Shown in pieces: positions 16,687-25,171 of a DNA stretch of 32,598 nucleotides (position 1 is the stretch's first letter; each line of letters begins with the position of its first letter). The stretch comes from Pseudomonadales bacterium (lineage in GTDB: Bacteria > Pseudomonadota > Gammaproteobacteria > Pseudomonadales > Azotimanducaceae). The stretch covers positions 1-32,598 of the forward strand of contig JANQYP010000023.1 of NCBI GenBank assembly GCA_030728785.1, read 5' to 3'. The notes beneath the pieces were generated by a model, which worked only from the letters and a program-made list of their open reading frames with translations, had not been told where the DNA came from and ran no database searches. Both the position numbers and the translations under genes were made by a program.

Positions 16687-18786
16687 ATGAACCAACAATT
16701 CAATACCTTCTGCCGTGTCTGTGAGCCTTCCTGCGCCCTTATTGCCGAGGTCGCTGACGGTGCAATTGTCAGTCTCAAGCCGGACCGTGAGCATCCTGTG
16801 ACCAAGGGTTTTGCCTGTCACAAGGGCCTGGCAACCCTGGATTTGCACCGCGACCCGGACCGCCTGGATTATCCCCAGCAGAAGGTCGGTGATGACTTTC
16901 AGCGGATCAGCTGGGATGCCGCGGCCAAGGGTATTGCGGAGCGCCTGGCGGCCATCAAGGCTCAGTATGGCAATGATGCGGTGGCGTCTTATGGCGGTAA
17001 CCCGCTGGCATTTAATGCCCTGGCGGGCCCGGCTATTGGCGGCTTTTTGATGAAAAATGAGATTCGCCGTAATTTCAGCTCCGGTACCCAGGATTGCACC
17101 AACAAGTTTGCCGGCAGCGAAGCAGTGTTTGGCTCCAGCACCATTCATCCCCTGCCGGATATTGAACACACGGATTTCCTGCTGATTTTTGGCTCCAATC
17201 CCCGTGTTTCCCATATGAGTTTTATCTCCATTGCCGACCCCATGAAAGCCCTGCGGGACGCCAAAAACCGCGGCGCGCAGATTCGTTTTATTGACCCACG
17301 GATCAATGAGTCGGTGAAAGGTATTGGTGAGATAGTCCAGGTCCATCCTGATACGGATGTCTATCTGATGGCTGCCATGCTGCAGCATCTGGATGCCAGC
17401 AAGCGCTTTGATGAGGTCACCATCAGCGAGCATGGCGAGCGTATTCACGAGCTGCGGGAGTTTGTCAGCGCCTACACTCCGGATCGTGTGGCCGCTGTAG
17501 TGGGTGTCAGTGCTGCGGAGATCAGGACTCTGGCAGATGATTTTGCCAATGCTGAGCGCGCGGCAGTGTACATGTCCACCGGCGTAAATATGGGGCGCCA
17601 GGGGACGCTGGCCTACTGGCTGCTGTTTATGCTCAGTTTTGTCACGGGCAATCTTGATAAGATCGGTGGCAATATCTACTCCCTGGGTTTTTACCCGGCG
17701 GCCAAGGCCGGCCGGTCACGGGCCGAAAGTCCGTTTTTTGACTCGCCCTATGGCGAGATCCGCAAGATTCGTGGCTCCCTGCCAGGCAACCTGATGGCCG
17801 ATATGATCCTGGCCGAGGACAATCCCATCAAGGCGCTGGTGGTGATCTCCGGCAACCCCCTGCTGTCCATGGGCAGTGGCGCGAAGCTGCGGCGGGCCTT
17901 CAAACAGCTGGAATTTCTGGTAGTCATTGATATCTATCCCAATGCCACTGCTGAATATGCCGACTATGTGCTGCCGGCGACGGATATGTATGAACGCGAA
18001 GACGTGAACATGTGTGGCCTGGGCCTGCAGGCCCAGCCCTTTGTGCAGTACACCAACTTTATTGTGCCACCCAAGGCTGAGCGTAAACCGGAGTGGTGGA
18101 TTCTGGGCAAGATCGAACAGGCCCAGGGTTTTGACTCCATCCTCGATGGCGACACCATTCCCTCCCAGACTTCGCGTATTGACCATATGTTGCGCCAGAG
18201 TGACGCAAGCATCGCGCAGATCCGGGCACTGCCGCACCAGACCCTGGTGTTACCGGCAAAGGCCGCCGGGCGTTTTTATTCCGATTGGATTCAGACGGAG
18301 TCTGGCCGCGTCGATTGTTGTCCGGCATTTTTTACGGAGGCGCTGGCACGTTGTGAGCGACTGTTTGTGGAGGCCCAGGCGGCAGACCCGCGGCAGTTGA
18401 AACTGATCTCGCGGCGCACCAACTATATGATCAACAGCTGGATGCATAACCTGCCAGCCTTGAAACGCCCAAGCCAGCAGACCAACCCCTTGTATATGCA
18501 TCCTGACGATGCCCGCGCGCGGAATCTGGGAGATGGCTCAGACGTGCGTATTTTTAACGAGTTTGGCGATATTGCTTCCACCGTGGCGTTGGACGAGACG
18601 CTTAAGCCCGGCACTGTTGCCATGACCCACGGCTGGGGTAATGCCAAAACCCGCATGACGGTCGCCCAGCAATATGCCGGTGTTAACGCCAATGACCTGT
18701 TACCCTCAGGCCCTGACAGTTTTGAGAAACTCAGTAACCAGGCTTTTATGACGGGAATACCGGTGAATGTTGAACAACCTGCCTGA
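16687..18786 (+). CDS. Molybdopterin (bis-PGD) oxidoreductase with N-terminal [4Fe-4S] site
   Basis: A 699-residue protein of the DMSO reductase/formate dehydrogenase superfamily. The N-terminal [4Fe-4S] motif is C9-x2-C12-x3-C16-x27-C44. GTQDCTNKFAGSEAVFGS follows, where C137 is a candidate Mo or W ligand by comparison with formate dehydrogenases. Then come DFLLIFGSNPRVSHMS, STGVNMGRQGT and a C-terminal molybdopterin dinucleotide-binding domain (TNPLYMHPDDARARNLGDGSDVRIFN). No Tat signal is visible, so it is probably cytoplasmic. The ATG at 16687 is chosen because it places the cysteine motif at the usual distance from the start. The electron-transfer partner and substrate are unknown. A phosphoesterase gene overlaps its 3' end by 20 bp. 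Confidence 0.88.
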   Translation: MNQQFNTFCRVCEPSCALIAEVADGAIVSLKPDREHPVTKGFACHKGLATLDLHRDPDRLDYPQQKVGDDFQRISWDAAAKGIAERLAAIKAQYGNDAVASYGGNPLAFNALAGPAIGGFLMKNEIRRNFSSGTQDCTNKFAGSEAVFGSSTIHPLPDIEHTDFLLIFGSNPRVSHMSFISIADPMKALRDAKNRGAQIRFIDPRINESVKGIGEIVQVHPDTDVYLMAAMLQHLDASKRFDEVTISEHGERIHELREFVSAYTPDRVAAVVGVSAAEIRTLADDFANAERAAVYMSTGVNMGRQGTLAYWLLFMLSFVTGNLDKIGGNIYSLGFYPAAKAGRSRAESPFFDSPYGEIRKIRGSLPGNLMADMILAEDNPIKALVVISGNPLLSMGSGAKLRRAFKQLEFLVVIDIYPNATAEYADYVLPATDMYEREDVNMCGLGLQAQPFVQYTNFIVPPKAERKPEWWILGKIEQAQGFDSILDGDTIPSQTSRIDHMLRQSDASIAQIRALPHQTLVLPAKAAGRFYSDWIQTESGRVDCCPAFFTEALARCERLFVEAQAADPRQLKLISRRTNYMINSWMHNLPALKRPSQQTNPLYMHPDDARARNLGDGSDVRIFNEFGDIASTVALDETLKPGTVAMTHGWGNAKTRMTVAQQYAGVNANDLLPSGPDSFEKLSNQAFMTGIPVNVEQPA

Positions 18787-19378
18787 TGCCGGCTTAAGGG
18801 CCGCCAGTGTGCCGCCGACCCTGCGTATCGGCCTGATTGCCGACACCCATATGCCGGGGTCCTTGGCCGCGCTGTGGCCGCAGGCTTATGCGGCTTTCTG
18901 TGCGGTTGATATGATTCTCCATGCCGGCGATCTGCATACCCTGGAGGTGGTGGATGAACTGGGTAAGCTGGCACCTGTGTATGTGGCCCGCGGCAATGGC
19001 GATATGGATATTGTTGACCCGCGAATGCAGGACAGCTGGCTGCTGGAGGTGGGCGGTGTTCACATAGGCATGATCCATCACTTGCCGTCGCCGGTGCGCA
19101 AGTCCAGCGACCATATCCGGCGTTATGTGGATAAACATTTTTGTGATATCCGGCCGCAGGTGTTGATCTATGGTCACACCCATCTTGAAGGTTTGCATGT
19201 TGTGGGCGATATGCTTTGTGTCAATCCGGGCTCACCCACTCTGCCGCGCAATCAGTCCCTGCGCCTTGGGACTATTGGTTTTCTCGATATTGCTGCCGGT
19301 CAGGTCACCGCTTCTGTACATCAGTTGACGGACCACGGCATTGAGGCGCATGAAAGTGTGCTGCCACTGACAATCTAG
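18767..19378 (+). CDS. Metallophosphoesterase, YfcE/MJ0936-like
   Basis: A 203-residue calcineurin-like phosphoesterase of the short YfcE/MJ0936 type. Metal-site motifs in order are LIADTHMPG (D-x-H), HAGDLHT (GD), ARGNGDMD (GNxD), a His in MIHHLPS, and LIYGHTHLEG (GHTH), with CVNPGSPTLPRNQ at the end. Members hydrolyse phosphodiesters in vitro and have no settled physiological substrate. The ATG at 18767 overlaps the preceding oxidoreductase by 20 bp, so the two are likely translationally coupled. Whether this one acts on cofactor or nucleotide intermediates of the neighbour is open. A plain DHH or PHP enzyme is excluded by the motif set. Confidence 0.9.
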   Translation: MLNNLPDAGLRAASVPPTLRIGLIADTHMPGSLAALWPQAYAAFCAVDMILHAGDLHTLEVVDELGKLAPVYVARGNGDMDIVDPRMQDSWLLEVGGVHIGMIHHLPSPVRKSSDHIRRYVDKHFCDIRPQVLIYGHTHLEGLHVVGDMLCVNPGSPTLPRNQSLRLGTIGFLDIAAGQVTASVHQLTDHGIEAHESVLPLTI

Positions 19379-19485
19379 TGGCTGGATCTTATGGCCACTG
19401 GCCTGATCTTAATTAGACAAGCAGACGTAACGGTACCTAAGGCCTGGTTACAGACTAGTTACTGCCCTCTTACAAGGAGATACCC

Positions 19486-20814
19486 ATGAGCACAGAACGT
19501 TCAGCCATCGTCCAGCGCATGCGCGATGGCGACATGACCATATCTAACGCGGAAATGCGCGGAGCTTTTGCCATTGACCCCCACCGCAATGTCAATGACA
19601 TCCCCCTGGCAGAACTGGATCCGTCGCACCCGGACCTGTTCGAGAACGACACCATGTGGGCCTATTTTGACCGTCTGCGAGCCGAGGATCCGGTGCATTA
19701 CACCGCTGAAAGTATGGTGGGGCCCTATTGGTCAGTGACCAAATATGCCGACATGATGTACGTCGACAAACATCATGAGCTGTTTTCGTCAAAACAGACC
19801 TATGGCGGCATTACCCTGGCCGGCTCACCCCGGCCCGAGGATGACCCCTATGCGTTACCCATGTTTATTGCCGATGATCCCCCCCGCCATGATGCCCAGC
19901 GGCGTGTGGTGACCCCGCTGTTTATTCCTCGCAACCTCGCCGAACTGGAGCCGCTGATTCGCGAGCGTGCCGGCCATATCCTTGACGGCCTGCCCCGTAA
20001 TGAGGAATTCAACCTGGTGCGTGAGGTGTCGGTGGAGCTGACGGGGCAGATGCTCGCCACCCTGTTTGATATTCCCCAGGAAGACCGTATGAAGCTGATC
20101 CACTGGTCTGATGTGGTGGCCAATATTGGTAACCCTGAATACTTTGATAATCCTGAGGAGGCCTTTCAGGAGCTGTTCAAGTGCCTGGCCTACTTCACCG
20201 AACTGTATGAGCGGCGCAAGACCGAGCCAGCCAAGTTCGATTTGATTTCCATGCTGGCCCACGATCCCTCCACCAACAACATGACCCCCCAGGAGCTGCT
20301 GGGTAATGTCATCCTGTTGATTGTTGGTGGCAATGACACCACCCGTAACTCCATCAGCGGCGGCGTCCTGGCGTTGAACCAGAATCCGCGGGAGTATGAA
20401 AAGCTGCTGCAGAACCCCGGTCTAATTCCAAAAATGGTGCCAGAAATTATTCGTTGGCAGACACCCCTGGCGCATATGGCTCGTACGGCCCTGCAGGACA
20501 CAGAGCTGGGTGGCAAGCAGATCAAGAAAGGTGATCGCCTGGCCATGTGGTATATCTCCGGCAACCGTGACGAAGACGCCATCGACAGACCCTATGAATT
20601 TATTATCGACCGGCCGAATCCCCGTCAGCACACCGCGTTTGGCTATGGCGTGCACCGTTGTGTGGGCAATCGCCTGGCAGAGATGCAACTGACGGTCATG
20701 TGGGAGGAAATTATGCGGCGCTTCCCCAAAATTGAAGTGACCGGCGAGGTCAAATATACCTCCAGCAGCTTTGTGCATGGTATTCGTGAGCTGCCGGTGA
20801 CCATTCGCGACTGA
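19486..20814 (+). CDS. Cytochrome P450, CYP153-like (first copy)
   Basis: A 442-residue soluble bacterial P450. The I-helix motif is IVGGNDTTRNSISGGVLALN, the ExxR helix is VPEIIRWQTPL, and the haem-binding loop is FGYGVHRCVG with the axial ligand C392. The GGNDTTRN sequence and HRCxGNRLAEMQL match CYP153-type alkane or fatty-acid omega-hydroxylases as I recall them; a subfamily is not claimed. Class I bacterial P450s need a ferredoxin and reductase, which are not in this window. The ATG at 19486 has AAGGAG in good position. It is followed after 90 bp by the quinohemoprotein dehydrogenase, suggesting alcohol formation and then oxidation. Confidence 0.92.
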   Translation: MSTERSAIVQRMRDGDMTISNAEMRGAFAIDPHRNVNDIPLAELDPSHPDLFENDTMWAYFDRLRAEDPVHYTAESMVGPYWSVTKYADMMYVDKHHELFSSKQTYGGITLAGSPRPEDDPYALPMFIADDPPRHDAQRRVVTPLFIPRNLAELEPLIRERAGHILDGLPRNEEFNLVREVSVELTGQMLATLFDIPQEDRMKLIHWSDVVANIGNPEYFDNPEEAFQELFKCLAYFTELYERRKTEPAKFDLISMLAHDPSTNNMTPQELLGNVILLIVGGNDTTRNSISGGVLALNQNPREYEKLLQNPGLIPKMVPEIIRWQTPLAHMARTALQDTELGGKQIKKGDRLAMWYISGNRDEDAIDRPYEFIIDRPNPRQHTAFGYGVHRCVGNRLAEMQLTVMWEEIMRRFPKIEVTGEVKYTSSSFVHGIRELPVTIRD

Positions 20815-20854
20815 TTTGTTCGTGACTATGGACGGGCTGGTGGGCTAGGCTCTA

Positions 20855-20882
20855 CGGCCCCATTCCGCTATATTGGGGGCCG
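20855..20882 (+). other. stem-loop between P450 and dehydrogenase genes
   Basis: CGGCCCC (20855-20861) pairs with GGGGCCG (20876-20882), a 7-bp GC-only stem with a 14-nt loop, ending 22 nt before the dehydrogenase start codon. No U-tract follows. It could protect or process the intercistronic RNA or block read-through; weak evidence. Confidence 0.45.
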
Positions 20883-20904
20883 AGTAACTTAAGGGGTAAT
20901 AAAA

Positions 20905-23103
20905 ATGATAAAAAACCTGGTGATTGTGATCGTGATTGCGGCGGCCGGATTTGGTCTCTATACCGTTATGCAGGACAAGGCCGCGCCTCAGCCGGCGGCG
21001 GTCAGCGACGCAGCAGACACAGGCGCAGTGGTCGCAGAGCCGACAGTGGGTCTGATTGATGATGCGCGCATTATCAGTGCCGAGAGCGAACCGGGTAACT
21101 GGCTGGCTCATGGCCGTACCTATGAAGAACAGCGGTTTTCGCCCCTGGAGCAGGTTAACAAGGAGAGTGTCTCGCGCCTCGGCCTGGCCTGGTTCAGTGA
21201 TATGCAGAGCAATCGGGCGCAGGAATCCACGCCGATTGTGGTTGATGGCATGATGTTCCTCACCACCGCCTGGAGCCGGGTCTACGCCCTGGATGCCAAG
21301 ACCGGTGAGCAAATCTGGCATTACGATCCCCAGGTGCCCGGTGCCTGGGCGCGTAAAGGCTGCTGTGACGTGGTTAATCGCGGTGTCGCGGTCTACAAGG
21401 GTAAAGTCTATGTGGCCAGCTATGACGGCCGCCTGATTGCCCTGGATGCTGGCACTGGTGCTGAGATCTGGCAGATCAACACCCTTACCGATCGTAGTCG
21501 CGATTACACCATCACCGGCGCCCCGCGGGTAGCAAACGGCAAGGTGTTTATTGGTAACGGCGGTGCTGAGTTTGGTGTCCGCGGTTATGTCACCGCTTAT
21601 GACGCTGAGACCGGTGCCCAGGTCTGGCGTTTCTTTACAGTACCAGGTAACCCTGATGAACCCTTCGAAACCCCCGAAATGGCAATGGCTGCCAAGACCT
21701 GGAAAGGCGGTGAATGGTGGAAGATTGGTGGTGGCGGTACTGTCTGGAACTCCATTGTTTATGATCCCGAATTCAACCAGCTCTATCTTGGGGTAGGCAA
21801 CGGGACTCCCTGGACCCGCGCCATTCGGTCACCTGGTGGTGGCGACAATCTGTTCCTGTCGTCTATTGTCGCACTCGATGCTGACAGCGGTGCCTACAAG
21901 TGGCACTACCAGACCACACCCATGGATAACTGGGATTACACCGCTGTGCAGGATATGGTGCTGGCCAATATGGATGTGGATGGTGTCGAGCGCAAGGTGC
22001 TGATGCAGGCGCCGAAAAATGGTTTCTTTTATGTCCTGGATCGGTCTGACGGCAAGCTGCTGCGGGCGAACAAGTATGTCACGGCTACCTGGGCAACCCA
22101 TGTGGATATGACCACGGGGCGGCCAGTGGAAGACCCCGCTTATGATTACTCGGAAAAAACCAAATGGGTGTTGCCTGGTCCTTTGGGTGGCCACAACTGG
22201 CAGGCCATGGCCTTTGATCCGACGCGGCGCCTGGCGTTTATCCCAGCCATGGAAAACCCCCTGGCTTACGCCATGAATGATGAATGGAAGAATACCGGGG
22301 TCTACAAGCATATCGTCGGTGGCTGGAACACGGGGCTCGAGTTTGGCCGGCTGGTGCAGGTGATGGGTGAAGATGGTGTACCGCCCAAGGCGCGCGGTTA
22401 CCTGAAAGCCTTTGACCCCCTTACAGGTGAAGAAAAATGGGCGGTAGAGCAGGTCCATCACTGGAATGGCGGCACCCTGGCCACGGAAGGTGGCTTGGTA
22501 TTCCAGGGTAACTCATTGGGCGAAGTCAAAGCCTATGACTCAGATACTGGCGACGTGTTGTGGTCCTTTAACGCCTTCACGTCGTTTCTTGCGCCGCCCA
22601 TTACTTACCAGATTGAAGGGGTCCAGTACGTGGCGATTCAGGCAGGTACCGGTGGCGGTGACCTGTTTGGTGGTGAGTCGAATAACCTGGCGTCTATGAC
22701 CTATGGTAACTTTGGCAAGTTGCTGGTGTTCAAGCTGGATGGCAAGGCGGATCTGCCCCAGCCAATTGCGCTGGATCGAAGTATTCCGGAACCTCCTGCC
22801 AGCAATGCTTCCGCGCAAGAAATTGCCCGTGGTGAGAGTGTCTACCACTCTAACTGCGCCGTCTGTCATGGCTTTATGGCAAAATCCAGCGGTGTCGTAC
22901 CTGACCTGCGCATGACCGGTGAAACCCGTCATGGCCTGTATAAGGAAATTGTTCTGGGCGGTATCCTGGCCGGCACCGGCATGGCAAGTTATGCTGATCT
23001 GATCGACGAAAATGATGTGGAAGCCGTTCAGGCCTATGTCATCAGCCGCGCCAAAGAGGATCGGGCGGCTGCCGCTGCGGCCGCTGCGGCTCAGGGTGAC
23101 TAA
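20905..23103 (+). CDS. PQQ-dependent alcohol dehydrogenase with fused cytochrome c domain (quinohemoprotein)
   Basis: A 732-residue quinohemoprotein. An N-terminal hydrophobic segment (about 5-20) acts as signal or anchor. An eight-bladed PQQ propeller follows, with the vicinal Cys pair C153-C154 (GCCDVVNRGVA), blade W-motifs such as LDAKTGEQIWHY and LDAGTGAEIWQ, and WDYTAVQDMVL. A C-terminal cytochrome c domain starts near 640 with C651-A-V-C654-H655 and a downstream Met (GTGMASY) as possible axial ligand. Type II enzymes of this kind oxidise primary or secondary alcohols in the periplasm and pass electrons to cytochromes. The last residues are an unusual run of nine Ala. AAGGGG precedes the ATG. 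Its position after a CYP153-like gene suggests it oxidises the P450 product. Confidence 0.93.
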   Translation: MIKNLVIVIVIAAAGFGLYTVMQDKAAPQPAAVSDAADTGAVVAEPTVGLIDDARIISAESEPGNWLAHGRTYEEQRFSPLEQVNKESVSRLGLAWFSDMQSNRAQESTPIVVDGMMFLTTAWSRVYALDAKTGEQIWHYDPQVPGAWARKGCCDVVNRGVAVYKGKVYVASYDGRLIALDAGTGAEIWQINTLTDRSRDYTITGAPRVANGKVFIGNGGAEFGVRGYVTAYDAETGAQVWRFFTVPGNPDEPFETPEMAMAAKTWKGGEWWKIGGGGTVWNSIVYDPEFNQLYLGVGNGTPWTRAIRSPGGGDNLFLSSIVALDADSGAYKWHYQTTPMDNWDYTAVQDMVLANMDVDGVERKVLMQAPKNGFFYVLDRSDGKLLRANKYVTATWATHVDMTTGRPVEDPAYDYSEKTKWVLPGPLGGHNWQAMAFDPTRRLAFIPAMENPLAYAMNDEWKNTGVYKHIVGGWNTGLEFGRLVQVMGEDGVPPKARGYLKAFDPLTGEEKWAVEQVHHWNGGTLATEGGLVFQGNSLGEVKAYDSDTGDVLWSFNAFTSFLAPPITYQIEGVQYVAIQAGTGGGDLFGGESNNLASMTYGNFGKLLVFKLDGKADLPQPIALDRSIPEPPASNASAQEIARGESVYHSNCAVCHGFMAKSSGVVPDLRMTGETRHGLYKEIVLGGILAGTGMASYADLIDENDVEAVQAYVISRAKEDRAAAAAAAAAQGD

Positions 23104-23108
23104 GCGCT

Positions 23109-23666
23109 TCAGTTACCCTTGGGTGGCAGATTGTTGCGTTGCAGGGTTGTAAATTCCAACCCTGCATCGCGTTCCTGAAAGGCCGCATTGGCAGGATCCA
23201 GCGCAAGTGGCATGTCGCTGCTGCGGTCCTGCGTTGTTTCTGCCTCAAGCCGTTCTCGAGCCAGTTGCCCCTCAACAATCTTACCCTCGTCAATCTGGCG
23301 CAGGGCATCCTGAACTTTCTCCGCGGTTTCCAGTTCATAGGGCAGGTGATAGGCACGTGGCGTCGCGAGCAGTTTGCCGCCAGGCACGCTCGGTTGAATC
23401 CACAAATAGATGGCACCTTTAGCCTTCTGGGCCTTGTCGGGTTCATTAATGGTAGCCCAGTGCAGGCGAAAGTGTTTTGGTAATGCTTCCTCGACGGGCC
23501 AGCCCTGTAGTTCTTTAAGACCCAGATAGGTGCCGACATACAGGCCCGACACCAGTACCACCATGAACAGCTTGAAGGTGACGCTGCGGCGGGTTGCCAC
23601 CAGCAGGTAGAGTAACAGCGCACCTATCACCGCATAGGCGATAGCCAAAATCTGGACTGAGATCAA
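23109..23666 (-). CDS. Two-span membrane protein of unknown function, third gene of the proton-channel cluster
   Basis: A 185-residue protein with two predicted membrane spans (about 3-22 and 29-48). A soluble C-terminal region of about 135 residues follows, including GAIYLWIQPSVPGGKLLATPRAYHLPYELE and a helical, charged segment (ETAEKVQDALRQIDEGK). I recognise no named family. Its ATG overlaps the stop of the preceding gene by 4 bp (23663-23666), so it is translationally coupled to the TolR-like protein and presumably part of the same complex. Its stop lies 5 bp from the stop of the convergent dehydrogenase gene. Confidence 0.75.
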   Translation of the reverse strand: MISVQILAIAYAVIGALLLYLLVATRRSVTFKLFMVVLVSGLYVGTYLGLKELQGWPVEEALPKHFRLHWATINEPDKAQKAKGAIYLWIQPSVPGGKLLATPRAYHLPYELETAEKVQDALRQIDEGKIVEGQLARERLEAETTQDRSSDMPLALDPANAAFQERDAGLEFTTLQRNNLPPKGN

Positions 23667-24283
23667 GGGACTTTTCCTGGGTTGATTTTGGTCAGCAGGC
23701 GTTTCTGCAGATCGCTGGTGGCGGCCACGTCCCCATCACTATCCAGCACAAAACGGCTGGCGGTGACTTCCATACCGGCCCGGCTCAGTTGATGCACGCC
23801 GTAATACACCAGCGTCACCACGGGATTGAGTTTCTCCACCTTGACACTGACGGCTACAGGCTCACTGTAGTTAGCCTTGTAATGCAGGATGTTCACCACA
23901 TACTCGCCAGGAATCCAGGCCCGCACCGTGATACTTTCCTGGTTAATAGGGTTGGTGACCAATTCGCCGTTGATGATCATCTGGTCCTGCACGGCCCCGC
24001 GATCATCCCGATCCAGGTGCATGGTGCCGGTATCTTTGTTGTCGAACCAGAGGATCTCGCCGTTAGGGTCTTCCACCAGCACATCTATATCGTCAGGGTG
24101 ACCGTCGGGCCAGGCGACAGTGATGAGAAATTCTGCCTTGACGGTGACATTACCCTGCTTGTCAGGCTCGGCAATGAGGATAAACGCGATCAGGAACATA
24201 AAGGCAAAACCCAGCAGGGTGTTGAACAACAGGTCCGTAAAGGCGTCGTTAGTACGTGTCTGGCGGCTGAACCGGCGGCGCAT
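23663..24283 (-). CDS. TolR/ExbD/MotB-like single-span protein with a periplasmic beta domain
   Basis: A 206-residue protein with a short basic N-terminus, one membrane span (about 15-42, FTDLLFNTLLGFAFMFLIAFIL) and a periplasmic remainder. The Asp at the start of the span (D17, in AFTDLLF) sits where MotB, TolR and ExbD have their proton-carrying Asp. The periplasmic part reads FLITVAWPDGHPDDIDVLVEDPNG then WFDNKDTG and IPGEYVVNILHY, which resembles DUF2135/YfaP-like beta-sandwich repeats rather than a TolR or OmpA-like domain. That resemblance is from memory and needs a profile search. Its start lies 3 bp after the stop of the TolQ-like gene. Function unknown. Confidence 0.78.
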   Translation of the reverse strand: MRRRFSRQTRTNDAFTDLLFNTLLGFAFMFLIAFILIAEPDKQGNVTVKAEFLITVAWPDGHPDDIDVLVEDPNGEILWFDNKDTGTMHLDRDDRGAVQDQMIINGELVTNPINQESITVRAWIPGEYVVNILHYKANYSEPVAVSVKVEKLNPVVTLVYYGVHQLSRAGMEVTASRFVLDSDGDVAATSDLQKRLLTKINPGKVP

Positions 24284-24286
24284 GGA

Positions 24287-25078
24287 TCAGGCCGCGGGCT
24301 GGTGCAGTGTGGGTAGAATATAGACATCAACAGCCACGGCGACCTTGTCGATAAGCCTCGAGGCGGCCGTATCCAGCATCTCATATTGCAGGCCCAGCAG
24401 GGTGCTGGTGACCAGACCGGCCATGGTGGTGTACAGCGCCACAGCCATGCCACCGCTCATCTGGCCCAGCAGTTGCTGCAGCACATTGGGGTCAAAGTCC
24501 GTGAGTTCACCAACGGGGCTTAACATCATGATAAAACCCAGGATGGTCCCCAGCAGGCCCAGCTTAAGCAGCATGTCGGCAGCCCAGTGGCCAAAGGCAT
24601 AACGTGCCATCAGCCTTTCAGCGAGGACCTCCAGCAGTAACTGGTGGTTCAGTTCGCCACTGACATGACGTTGGGATTTATGCAGCAATTCCTGCAGATA
24701 ATCGGCAAACACGCCTTTTTCAACGGTTTCGCCCTTGAGGCTGACATGCCCTGCGTCAAGTTGCAGGTCGCCCACTGCCAGGTCGCTGATACGGCTGCCC
24801 AGGTTATCGATCACTTTGGTGTCCGTTGCCAGTTGGATTACCAGTGCCAGCCAATGCAGGCTAAGCACGGCATATAACAGCAGGATGACGTAGGAGATGT
24901 AGCTGCGGTCACTGTTGAGGGCGATACTCAGCCAGCCGCGGTCACCCGCCAGGAAAAAGCCGAACAGCACCAGGCCAACCAGGATAAGAGATTTCAGCAG
25001 GAGATTGTAGTGGGTGACCAGGGACAGGTTTTGCATCAAGATGACTTCGGGTCGTGACAGATGGCCGAAGAATAACAT
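24287..25078 (-). CDS. TolQ/ExbB/MotA-type proton-channel subunit
   Basis: A protein of about 263 residues with four likely membrane spans. The last two carry the family pattern LGLLGTILGFIMML and GMAVALYTTMAGLVTS, typical of the TolQ/ExbB/MotA channel domain. A cytoplasmic region of about 90 residues lies between spans two and three. It should pair with the neighbouring TolR-like protein to use the proton gradient for work. The ATG at 25078 is chosen over 25114 because GAGG stands about 9 nt upstream; a further in-frame ATG at 25036 is possible. It is not next to tolA, tonB, exbD or flagellar genes, so it is none of the standard systems. Confidence 0.82.
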   Translation of the reverse strand: MLFFGHLSRPEVILMQNLSLVTHYNLLLKSLILVGLVLFGFFLAGDRGWLSIALNSDRSYISYVILLLYAVLSLHWLALVIQLATDTKVIDNLGSRISDLAVGDLQLDAGHVSLKGETVEKGVFADYLQELLHKSQRHVSGELNHQLLLEVLAERLMARYAFGHWAADMLLKLGLLGTILGFIMMLSPVGELTDFDPNVLQQLLGQMSGGMAVALYTTMAGLVTSTLLGLQYEMLDTAASRLIDKVAVAVDVYILPTLHQPAA

Positions 25079-25114
25079 TCTGCAGCGCCTCGGGGATACA
25101 TTAACGGCGGGCAT

Positions 25115-25151
25115 AAAAAAAGCGCCCGCAGCCCTTTAGCTGGCGGACGCT
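25115..25151 (-). terminator. intrinsic terminator of the second P450 gene (minus strand)
   Basis: Read on the minus strand, AGCGTCCGC and GCGGGCGCT form a 9-bp stem with one mismatch, followed by a run of T at the lower coordinates. It sits 20 bp beyond the P450 stop codon. Only 36 bp lie between it and the chosen start of the channel-subunit gene. Confidence 0.85.
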
Positions 25152-25171
25152 GTCGCGCTAAAAACCGCTGC

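Noticed and set aside
19379-19485. Near-direct repeat CTGGATCTTA / CCTGATCTTA upstream of the first P450
   Set aside because: Only about ten bases with a mismatch; too weak to call an operator.
23109-25078. Zorya defence system
   Set aside because: The channel pair resembles ZorA/ZorB only in general type; no helicase, nuclease or ZorC-like gene is adjacent.
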